Positions 1-7,603 of a stretch of DNA of 64,000 bases are shown here, piece by piece. The position numbers were made by a program, and so were the translations under genes. The first letter of the stretch is position 1, and each line of letters begins with the position of its first letter. The notes under the pieces were generated by a model that worked only from the letters and a program-made list of their open reading frames with translations, searched no databases and was not told the origin of the DNA. This stretch comes from Dyella sp. ASV21 (GTDB lineage: Bacteria; Pseudomonadota; Gammaproteobacteria; Xanthomonadales; Rhodanobacteraceae), in NCBI RefSeq assembly GCF_016428975.1, contig NZ_JAELTT010000017.1:1-64000 (forward strand), in the 5' to 3' direction.

Positions 1-883
1 GCTGGACCAAAAGCTGCGCGAAGTGCAGTCCTATATCCGCAGCGGCGGTGAAACCACCAGCCGCACGGTCCGCTTTGAAGTGGCGACGGGTGAGACGGCG
101 CATACGTATACGGATGAGGCGAGGTTGCTGGAAGAGGGGCCGCTGCCGGTGAGGTCGGCGCGGGGCGGGTGCAAGCAAAACCTGGCGGTGGCGGACGATT
201 CCAAATCCTGGAAGGCCTACTACCAACCCGAGGATGGGTACCCGGATTTGAGCGCATGGGTGGATCTGGAGGCCGGGACTCGTCCGAACATTGCTGCCAA
301 TAGTGGCCGCATGATTAATCGAGAGTTAGTCAAGAACGATCAAATCGCTCGCTTTTTCGGCCCCGGCGAAACGATAGGTAACGTGACGATCAAAGATACC
401 AACCCTGGGGGGTTCTGGTGGTGGCTAGGCGAGGCACCTGTCAATGCGAAGCAATGGCGGGAGCAGGGGGCCGTTTTGGATGAGTGGAACCGCGACGGCT
501 TTGTTGTCATCGGGCATATGACTCAAGACGCCGGCCCCAAGGTTGTAACGGGCACCATCGCGGAGCAGCTCAGCAGCAAGTTGCCGGGGCAGTATCTGCC
601 CGGCGGTGCGCAACAGGCGTTCCTTGACCTTTCGAGCAACGCAAAGGGAGAGCTTCAGCGGTTAGCGTACGGCGTTGATGGAAAAGGTGGCGTGGTCGCC
701 AGCGGCAAGCCCGCTCGGTGGGTAGACCCCGAATCGGGCATTGCCTTTGAAATACGTCCTACCGGCTGGAAGGATGCCAATGGTGTGCACGGCTTTGATG
801 AGACATCGATCCCAGGCACCGTGCAAACCAAGAAGCTCCAGCCACGCGAGCAAACCACAAAGATCGAGGAAACCAGCCCATGA
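1..883 (+). CDS. C-terminal part of a polymorphic-toxin-like protein (partial)
   Basis: The reading frame is already open at the first base of the window, so this is the 3' part of a longer gene; the GTG at 23 is probably internal. About 293 residues are visible. There is no signal peptide or membrane segment in this part. Seen: a stretch with RSARGG, then a W/G-rich block (FFGPGETIG, GGFWWWLGEAP, EWNRDGFVVIGHM) and a lysine/glutamate-rich tail. I do not recognise a catalytic motif with confidence. The ATGA overlap with an Imm71/72-like immunity gene and the lower GC content argue for the toxin domain of a contact-dependent or type VI effector. That role is inferred from context; a non-toxin protein remains possible. 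Confidence 0.55.
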   Translation, partial: LDQKLREVQSYIRSGGETTSRTVRFEVATGETAHTYTDEARLLEEGPLPVRSARGGCKQNLAVADDSKSWKAYYQPEDGYPDLSAWVDLEAGTRPNIAANSGRMINRELVKNDQIARFFGPGETIGNVTIKDTNPGGFWWWLGEAPVNAKQWREQGAVLDEWNRDGFVVIGHMTQDAGPKVVTGTIAEQLSSKLPGQYLPGGAQQAFLDLSSNAKGELQRLAYGVDGKGGVVASGKPARWVDPESGIAFEIRPTGWKDANGVHGFDETSIPGTVQTKKLQPREQTTKIEETSP

Positions 884-1956
884 GTACTTACCCTCAGGGT
901 GTCATGCTGCCCGATGACCACGAACGCCAGCAAATCTTCTACTGGCTCAAGCGCATCAGTTCGTATTCCGCATGGAATCGCATCCTCGACTATTACCGTG
1001 CGTGGGCCGCAGTAAGCGAGAAAAGCGTGCAGGCCGCCAGCGAGCGTGGTTTATCCGCAAAAACCGACGTGCCTGAATCGGATCTGGTGCGCACGCTTAA
1101 AGGTCTTGCTCACTGCGAAGAAGGCGTGCGTCGACTCAGGCGAGGCGACAAGCGCGTGTTCCAGTACAACGCGGAAGGCGAGTTTGTGATGGCGGGCTGC
1201 GCGTTGTCCGCTTGGGGAACAACCATGTATCGGGCCTCTGTCGGAGATATCCGCATTGATGAGAATAGTACGCCCTATTGGCAGGAATTCGATTTCGCGC
1301 GAACTCAGCTCAGTGAGGCTTGGGGTGAATGCTCACAGAAAATCATTGAGTCTCAATATATCGATGATCCCGCGCCCAATTCGTACAACCCAATCATGCG
1401 TGGAGCGCTACGTGACATGTGCTTTCCAGCGGACATGATGGAGATTCCCGATCCTGAGAAACATACGCTTGTCACAACGGACGGCATCATTCCTTTTTCT
1501 GGCATTTGGGAGCCGGTTGATCTGACTAAATCTGACCTGCACCCACTCCATGGCGACCAAATACCCTCCGCGCGCGAGATCTCTGTAGCCGGCACCATGA
1601 ACTATCTGCATGGCGGTTCGAAGGCCCCGCTGTTACGAAGGGTGAACAATGGCAAAGGGGAGAGGATTCCCGCCGTATGGCGCCTCCTGTGGCGCGACGA
1701 CCGCTATGAAGACGGCACTATTCCGGAGGAAGAGCGCGGCTATGTATTCCAGCAACCGGACCCTGCACGCCTGGCGCCCGAGCCCGAAGAGCTGCGCGGC
1801 GGCATGCGCGTATGGTCCGACGAACCGTGCCCTTACCCCGGAGTATGGAAATGCCTGGACGATCTGACGCTTAGTCCGCAGACGGTGGCGTTTGGCATTC
1901 CCATGCCGCGCCTGCAGGGCCGGCGGGTGATGTGGCGCTTGATGAAGGCGGTGTAG
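880..1956 (+). CDS. Imm71/Imm72-like immunity protein
   Basis: A 358-residue soluble protein without signal peptide. The N-terminal half is helical and rich in W, Y and R (IFYWLKRISSYSAWNR). The C-terminal half holds an IPFSGIWEPV motif, a GTMNYLHGGSKAP motif and WRLLWRDDRYEDGTIPEEE, which I associate with the Imm71/Imm72 immunity families of polymorphic toxin systems; that assignment is from memory. Its ATG overlaps the stop of the upstream gene (ATGA), so the two are translationally coupled, as is usual for effector-immunity pairs. By inference it would protect the producer by binding the upstream toxin domain in the cytoplasm. GC content is lower than in the rest of the window, notably around 1240-1520, suggesting transfer. 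Confidence 0.6.
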   Translation: MSTYPQGVMLPDDHERQQIFYWLKRISSYSAWNRILDYYRAWAAVSEKSVQAASERGLSAKTDVPESDLVRTLKGLAHCEEGVRRLRRGDKRVFQYNAEGEFVMAGCALSAWGTTMYRASVGDIRIDENSTPYWQEFDFARTQLSEAWGECSQKIIESQYIDDPAPNSYNPIMRGALRDMCFPADMMEIPDPEKHTLVTTDGIIPFSGIWEPVDLTKSDLHPLHGDQIPSAREISVAGTMNYLHGGSKAPLLRRVNNGKGERIPAVWRLLWRDDRYEDGTIPEEERGYVFQQPDPARLAPEPEELRGGMRVWSDEPCPYPGVWKCLDDLTLSPQTVAFGIPMPRLQGRRVMWRLMKAV

Positions 1957-1957
1957 C

Positions 1958-2155
1958 TTGGGCAACTATCCGCCTGGCGTAATGCTGCCCAACGCGCGCG
2001 AACACCGGCGAATCTTCTACTGGCTCAGCTTTAAGGTGCCCAGAGCTTCGTCATGGCTGAGAGCCTGCAGAAAACATGGCCGCGAATACAAGGCGGTCGG
2101 CACCGCTCATTCGACACGCGATCTCCATGCAGTTGTCATAGCGTGTGCGCGCTGA
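1958..2155 (+). pseudogene. Truncated second copy of the immunity gene
   Basis: A 65-codon frame starting with TTG one base after the stop of the immunity gene. Its first 23 codons are clearly paralogous to the start of the preceding gene: NYPPGVMLPNAREHRRIFYWL against TYPQGVMLPDDHERQQIFYWL. Similarity stops abruptly near position 2025, and the rest of the frame (rich in R, A and H) resembles nothing I know. It is best read as the remnant of a tandem immunity gene that lost its body by deletion, rather than a working small protein. Confidence 0.6.
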
Positions 2156-2228
2156 TCCGTTTGCGTACGGTCTAAACGTGTTGTCGTAGGCATTCGGTCG
2201 CGTCTGTGTGAAAAATGGTGCTCTTAGT

Positions 2229-2260
2229 AAAAAGCCCCGGTCTTGCGACCGGGGCTTTTT
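2229..2260. terminator. Bidirectional rho-independent terminator
   Basis: Perfect 14-base arms (AAAAAGCCCCGGTC and its complement) around a TTGC loop, with a T-run on both strands. It lies 25 bases beyond the stop of the minus-strand RND permease and closes that operon; it can also stop plus-strand transcription from the immunity locus. Confidence 0.9.
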
Positions 2261-2285
2261 CTTTTGCGAGGCAAGCGTGGTTCGA

Positions 2286-5200
2286 TCAGGCGCCGCGGCG
2301 CGGATCCGAATCGAAGGGCTGCATGCCGCTCGGCGGGGTGTTGCCACTGGGCGGCAGCGCGTTGCCTTCGCTTGCAGCACCGCCGTGACCCTGGCGGATG
2401 GAGTGCGAAGCTTCGTCCATCTTGTCGCCCAGCATGCGGCGCACCACCACGTAGAACACCGGGATCAGCAGCAGACCCAGGATGGTGGCGAACAGCATGC
2501 CGCCGATCACGCCCGTACCGATGGCGTGACGCGCATTGGCGCCGGCACCGGTGGAGATGAACAGCGGAAGCACGCCGAGGATGAACGCCATCGAGGTCAT
2601 CAGGATGGGGCGCAGACGCAGGCGGGCCGCCTGGACCACACCTTCGCGCAGCGTCTTGCCTTCCTGCTGCTGCTCCACCGCGAACTCCACGATCAGGATC
2701 GCGTTCTTCGCGGCCAGGCCGATCACCGTGATCATGCCGATCTTGAAGTAGATGTCGTTGGGCAGGCCGCGCAGCATGGTGAAAACCACCGCGCCCAGCA
2801 CGCCCAGCGGCACTACCAGCAGTACCGACACCGGGATGGACCAGCTTTCGTACAGTGCGGCAAGGCACAGGAACACGATGAAGATGGACAGCACCATCAG
2901 CAAGGTGGCGGCGTTGCCGGCCAGGATTTCCTGGTACGACTGGCCGGTCCAGTCATAGCCAAAGCCCTTGGGCAGGTTGTCGTTGATGATGCCTTCGAGC
3001 ACACCCATGGCCTGGCCGGTGGAGTAGCCGGGGCCTTCGTTACCCACGATTTCCACCGCCGAGTAGCCGTTGTAGCGGGTGAGTGCGGGGGCCGCCATGC
3101 TCCAGTCAGCCTTCACCACGCTGGCCAACGGGATCATGTTGTTGGTGGTGGGCGAGCTGCTGGCGGTGGCCAGCGAGCTGGGCGTGTAGATGTGCTGCAG
3201 TGCTTCCGGACCCATGCGGTAGGGGGCGTCGGCCTGCACCATCACGCGCTTCACGCGGCCGCCATAGGAGAAGTCGTTGACGTACACCGGGGCCAGCATG
3301 AGCTGGATCGCGTTGTACACATCGCTCACCGACAGACCCATGGCCTGCGCCTGCACGCGGTCCACGCTCAGATTGAGCTGCGGGGCGCTTTCCAGCGTAT
3401 TCGGACGCACGCCGACCAGGGCCGGACTTTGCGCAGCCTTACCCAGCAGGATGTTGCGGGCATCGGTGAGTTCGTCACGCGACTGGCCGGCACGTGCCTG
3501 CAGGTACATGTCGATGCCGCCGAACTGACTGAGGCCGCGGATGGTGGGCAGGTTGACCACGAAGATCTGCGCATCGCGGATGCCGTGCAGCTTCATGTTG
3601 GCCTGCTGGATGAACTGCGTCGCGGTGACATCGCGCGCACTCCAGTCCTTCAGGCGGATGAAGTTCATGCCGGTGTTCTCGCCCTGGCCCACAAAGCTGA
3701 AGCCGGAGATCTGGAACACGCCATCGACGGCCGGGTCCTTCTTCAGCACGTCGCGGATTTCCTCCATTACGTGCTGTGTGCGCTGCAGGCTGGCGCCCGG
3801 GGGCAGCGAGACGATGGCCAGCGCGTAACCCTGGTCCTCGTCGGGCACGAAGCTGGTGGGCAGCTTGGTGAACAGGAAACCGCACAGCAGCGACACCAGT
3901 ACGAACACCACCATCCAGCGCGGCGCGTGCTTGATGGCACTGCCGATGTGGCCGGTATAGGTGTGCGTCACCCAGTCGAACATGTCGTTGAACTTGCGGT
4001 AGACGATGTTCTTCTTTTCGGTGTGCGTGGGCTTGAGGATGGTGGCGCACAGTGCCGGGGTGAACGACAGTGCAAGGAACGCAGAGAAGCCCATCGATAC
4101 GGCGATGGTCAGCGCGAACTGCTTGTAGATCACGCCCGAGGCGCCCGGTTGCAGCGCGGACGGCACGAACACCGCCGCCAGCACGACGGTGATGGCCACC
4201 ACCGCGCCGGTGATCTGGCCCATGGCCTTGCGCGTCGCTTCCTTCGGAGACAGGTGCTCCTCGGTCATGATGCGCTCGACGTTCTCGATCACCACGATCG
4301 CGTCGTCCACCACGATACCAATGGCCAGCACCATGCCGAACAGGGTGAGCTGGTTGACGGTGAAGCCCAGCGGCAGCAGACCCAGGAAGGTGCCCAGCAG
4401 TGCCACCGGAATGACCAGGGTGGGGATGATGGTGGCCCGGAAGTTCTGCAGGAACAGCAGCATCACCAGGAACACGAGCACCACGGCTTCGATCAGCGTA
4501 TGCACCACTTCTTCGATCGAGATCTTCACGAAGGTGGTGGAGTCATACGGGGCGAACCAGGTCACGCCCTCCGGGAAGCTCTTGGCGAGGTCGGTCATCT
4601 TGGCGCGCACGGCCGTGGCCACGTCCAGCGCATTGGCGCCGGGCAGCAACTGCACACCGAACGAACCGGTGGAGATACCGTTCCAGGTCGCGGCAAAGCC
4701 ATAGCTCTGCGGACCGAAATCAATACGCGCCACGTCGCTGAGCTTCACCACCGTGCCGTCTGCATTGGCGCGCAGGATGATGTTGTTGAACTCACCGGGG
4801 TTGGCAAAGCGACCCTCGGCCGACACCGTCACGCTGAAACCCTGGCCGTTGACGGCCGGGTCCGAGCCCAGCGAGCCCGCGGCGAACTGCACGTTCTGCG
4901 TCTGCAGTGCGTTCAGTACCTGGGTTGCCGACAAGCCATAACCCTGCAGCTTGTCCGGGTTGAGCCAAACGCGCATGGCGTACTCGGCACCCAGCTGGCG
5001 CGTGCTGCCCACGCCCGGGATACGGGCGATCTGGTCGAGCACCTGCGAGGACACGATATCGGTGAGCTTGTCGCCGTCGATATCCGGGTTGCTGGAAGTC
5101 AGCGCCACGAACATCAGGAAGTCCGGGTTGCTCTTGGCAACCACTACGCCCTGTTGGGTCACCTCGGTCGGCAGACGCGGGGTGGCCAGCGACACCTTGT

Positions 5201-5525
5201 TCTGCACCTGCACCTGGGCAATGTCAGGATCGGTGCCGGTTTCGAAGGTGAGCGTGATGGTCGCCGAGCCGCTGGAGCTGGACGAGGAGCTGAAGTAGAG
5301 CAGGTGGTCGATACCGGTGAGCTGCTGCTCGATCACCTGGGTAACGGTTTTTTCGGTGGTGTCAGCGCTGGCGCCGGGATAGGTGGCGTTGACCGTCACC
5401 TGCGGCGGAGCGATGTTCGGGTACGACTCGATACCCATGTTGAGCACCGCGATGGTGCCGCACAAGGAGATCAGAATCGCCACCACCCACGCAAAAATGG
5501 GGCGGTCGATAAAGAAACTGGGCAT
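2286..5525 (-). CDS. RND multidrug efflux permease (AcrB/MexB/AdeB, HAE1 type)
   Basis: A 1079-residue inner-membrane proton/drug antiporter. The N-terminus (FFIDRPIFAWVVAI) is typical of HAE1 pumps. It has two large periplasmic loops and twelve predicted membrane segments. TM4 carries the proton-relay pair in GIVVDDAIVVIENVER (AcrB Asp407/Asp408 region). It is about 30 residues longer than AcrB because of a G/P/S-rich C-terminal tail. The gene follows its membrane fusion protein after an 11-base gap, so the two form an operon. No outer-membrane partner lies next to it, so it probably uses the factor at 15518-16981 or one outside the window. Substrates cannot be read from the sequence. Confidence 0.95.
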   Translation of the reverse strand: MPSFFIDRPIFAWVVAILISLCGTIAVLNMGIESYPNIAPPQVTVNATYPGASADTTEKTVTQVIEQQLTGIDHLLYFSSSSSSSGSATITLTFETGTDPDIAQVQVQNKVSLATPRLPTEVTQQGVVVAKSNPDFLMFVALTSSNPDIDGDKLTDIVSSQVLDQIARIPGVGSTRQLGAEYAMRVWLNPDKLQGYGLSATQVLNALQTQNVQFAAGSLGSDPAVNGQGFSVTVSAEGRFANPGEFNNIILRANADGTVVKLSDVARIDFGPQSYGFAATWNGISTGSFGVQLLPGANALDVATAVRAKMTDLAKSFPEGVTWFAPYDSTTFVKISIEEVVHTLIEAVVLVFLVMLLFLQNFRATIIPTLVIPVALLGTFLGLLPLGFTVNQLTLFGMVLAIGIVVDDAIVVIENVERIMTEEHLSPKEATRKAMGQITGAVVAITVVLAAVFVPSALQPGASGVIYKQFALTIAVSMGFSAFLALSFTPALCATILKPTHTEKKNIVYRKFNDMFDWVTHTYTGHIGSAIKHAPRWMVVFVLVSLLCGFLFTKLPTSFVPDEDQGYALAIVSLPPGASLQRTQHVMEEIRDVLKKDPAVDGVFQISGFSFVGQGENTGMNFIRLKDWSARDVTATQFIQQANMKLHGIRDAQIFVVNLPTIRGLSQFGGIDMYLQARAGQSRDELTDARNILLGKAAQSPALVGVRPNTLESAPQLNLSVDRVQAQAMGLSVSDVYNAIQLMLAPVYVNDFSYGGRVKRVMVQADAPYRMGPEALQHIYTPSSLATASSSPTTNNMIPLASVVKADWSMAAPALTRYNGYSAVEIVGNEGPGYSTGQAMGVLEGIINDNLPKGFGYDWTGQSYQEILAGNAATLLMVLSIFIVFLCLAALYESWSIPVSVLLVVPLGVLGAVVFTMLRGLPNDIYFKIGMITVIGLAAKNAILIVEFAVEQQQEGKTLREGVVQAARLRLRPILMTSMAFILGVLPLFISTGAGANARHAIGTGVIGGMLFATILGLLLIPVFYVVVRRMLGDKMDEASHSIRQGHGGAASEGNALPPSGNTPPSGMQPFDSDPRRGA

Positions 5526-5536
5526 GGTCTACTCCC

Positions 5537-6763
5537 TTACTTGCCGCCGGCCGGCTTGGCACCCGCCTGCGGCGCGCCCGGCATGCCGGCGCCTCCCGGC
5601 GCGGCCTGCTGGTCGGGCTGCCACGGCGAAGCCTTGGCCGGTGCGCCTTCCTTGACGCGCTGCAGGCCGGACACCACAACCTGGTCGCCTGCCTGCAGGC
5701 CCTTGGTCACGATCCAGTTGCTGCCGGTGGTGTCGTTGGCGGTGACGTTCTTGCGCACGACCTTGCCATCGGCGCCCACCACCATGGTGTACGCACCGGC
5801 GGTATCGCGCAGCAGGGCGGCCTGGGGCACCAGGAACACGTTGTGCTGTTCACCCAAGTTGGCGCTGATGGTCACGTACTGGCCCGGCAGCAGCGTCCGG
5901 TCGGCGTTGGGCAGCAGCGCGCGCAGGTTCACCGCGCCGGTAGCCGGGTTCACCGTGGTGTCGGAGAAATCGAGCGTGCCCTGTTGGCCGTACACGGAGC
6001 CATCGGGCAGGGTCACTTCCACCGTGGCCTTGTTCTGCTGCTGCAGCGTCACGTTGCCGGACGCCTGCGCGCGGCGCAGCTGGTCCAGGTCGGACACGCT
6101 CATGGTGAAGTTCACGTAGAGCGGGTCGAGTTGGTCGACCGTGGTCAGCAGCGTGGCGTTGGAGCCGGTGTCGGCGGTGCTGTTGCCGACGATAGCGCCC
6201 TCGGTCACCTGCTGCTGGCCTGCGCGGCCGTCGATCGGCGCGGTGACGTTGGTGTAGCTCAAGTTCACCTTGGCCGTGACCACTGCTGCCTGGGCCTGCT
6301 GCACGCCGGCAGCGGCCGAGCGCTCGGCGGCTTCGTCGGCGTCCAGCTGGGCGCGGGAGATGTAACCCTTCGGCACCAGCGAGCGGTCGCGTTCGGCCAC
6401 GACGTGAGCATTGGTATAGGTGGCCTTGGCCGAAGCCAGGGCGGCCTGTGCCGAGTTCAGCGCGGCCTGGTACGGCGCCGGGTCGATCTGGAACAGCAAC
6501 TGGCCAGCCTTGACGTCGGTGCCTTCCTTATAGACGCGCTTAAGCACCACGCCCGAGACACGGGCGCGCACGTCGGCGCTGCGATAGGGAGAAAGGCGAC
6601 CCACCAGGCTTTTGCGCAGCGGCTCGCTCTGCGGCTGGACCTTGACCACACCCACTTCCGGCGGGGGCATCTGCGGCGGGCCTTGCTCCTTGCCTTTGCC
6701 GCAGGCGGCCAGTGAGAGCAAGCCAAGGCACAACAGGGGTGTGCGCAGTGACGTGGACTTCAT
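5537..6763 (-). CDS. RND periplasmic adaptor lipoprotein (AcrA/MexA family)
   Basis: The membrane fusion protein that links the downstream AcrB-type permease to an outer-membrane channel. A longer frame runs up to 6877, but the start at 6763 is preferred: it has GGAG eight bases upstream and gives a proper lipoprotein signal (LLCLGLLSLAAC, with the lipid-bearing Cys followed by GKG). The 408-residue protein shows the usual order of half-lipoyl motif, alpha-hairpin (A/Q-rich, about residues 85-150), second lipoyl half (LSYTNVTAPIDG), beta-barrel and membrane-proximal domain. The tail is P/G/A-rich. It is the first gene of a two-gene operon. Confidence 0.93.
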   Translation of the reverse strand: MKSTSLRTPLLCLGLLSLAACGKGKEQGPPQMPPPEVGVVKVQPQSEPLRKSLVGRLSPYRSADVRARVSGVVLKRVYKEGTDVKAGQLLFQIDPAPYQAALNSAQAALASAKATYTNAHVVAERDRSLVPKGYISRAQLDADEAAERSAAAGVQQAQAAVVTAKVNLSYTNVTAPIDGRAGQQQVTEGAIVGNSTADTGSNATLLTTVDQLDPLYVNFTMSVSDLDQLRRAQASGNVTLQQQNKATVEVTLPDGSVYGQQGTLDFSDTTVNPATGAVNLRALLPNADRTLLPGQYVTISANLGEQHNVFLVPQAALLRDTAGAYTMVVGADGKVVRKNVTANDTTGSNWIVTKGLQAGDQVVVSGLQRVKEGAPAKASPWQPDQQAAPGGAGMPGAPQAGAKPAGGK

Positions 6764-7603
6764 GTGGGCTCCATTCTCTTTTTTAATGTGGTCGGGGATG
6801 CAGCTTGTCGTCGCCGCTCCGGGCGACGACCGAAGATCGTTAGGCACCAAGCACACGACAACCCCGCTTGCCATCAAGCCCTTGGAGTGAGCGAGAGGCG
6901 GGCAGGGACGTAGCCGTGGCTCGATACAAAAGCAGCCGAGCGTGGACTATACCGTACAGTTTACAATTTGTAGAGCCGTTGACTGGCCCGGAAAAAGCTG
7001 AGCAAAACAGCCGCTCCCGTCGTCACGCGCAAAAAAGCCGTACCCCTGGGCAGATCCAGTGCTACCAATTTTGGCGCATAACCGTGAAGGAAGGGTGTCG
7101 GTAGAGCGGGTCGGCAGGGATGGGGATGCCAAACCGGCATAGTGCCAGCGCCCCAGGCGATTGGCCTGTGCCGATGGTTCGCTTGCGCTCGGGCGACGGG
7201 GCGGCACAAAGCCACCGCAAGTCCCGCGGGTGGCGCCGTCGGTGGGCATGTTTCGCATGCGCCGAATCACCCTCTGCGCCGAGGGCGAATGCCGTGTTGC
7301 GATGCAGCGTCTGTGCTGACGCGCGTGCCCGACATACGCACGGGTATTGCCTGGGGCCGCGCGCGCGCCAAGCGCCGCGGATGACGCCAACGTCATGAGG
7401 CCTTCACCTTTTTCCGCCGAAAGCGTTACGTGTTACGCGCATCGCTGGCAAAGGCAAGCCATGGGAAGGGCATTTGCTGCAACGGCGTCATAGCCGACCG
7501 CTCGCTGAAATGGCCTTGGAAAGAAGGTGGAATAGGCATGACGCGGAGCGTATCCTTCTAGAGCTTTTTTGCCCTATTCCGTTTCCCCAAAACAGTAGAT
7601 GCC
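6764..7603. other. Gene-free stretch between the RND operon and gdhB
   Basis: 840 bases between divergently transcribed genes. The frames found here have the residue make-up of random GC-rich DNA, no family resemblance and no convincing ribosome-binding sites, so I call no gene. The part near 6940-6975 is AT-richer and holds two dyads, listed separately. The divergent promoters for the RND operon and gdhB must lie here, but I could not place -35/-10 boxes with confidence. Confidence 0.6.
6946..6972. promoter_or_regulatory. Two adjacent dyads, candidate operator of the RND operon
   Basis: ACTATAC-C-GTACAGT at 6946-6960 has 7-base arms with one mismatch. TACAA-T-TTGTA at 6962-6972 has perfect 5-base arms. 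On the minus strand the first dyad contains a TATAGT that could serve as the -10 box. Spacing and symmetry resemble operators of TetR/AcrR regulators of RND pumps, but no such regulator gene is adjacent. Confidence 0.4.

Noticed and set aside
2208-6119. A 1303-codon open frame on the plus strand opposite the AcrAB-type genes
   Set aside because: It is antisense to two well-supported genes, is extremely rich in H, R, G and Q, and reflects codon bias in GC-rich DNA.
6947-7396. Frames of 80-150 codons in the gap before gdhB
   Set aside because: No ribosome-binding site, no family resemblance, overlapping frames on both strands; composition matches random GC-rich DNA.
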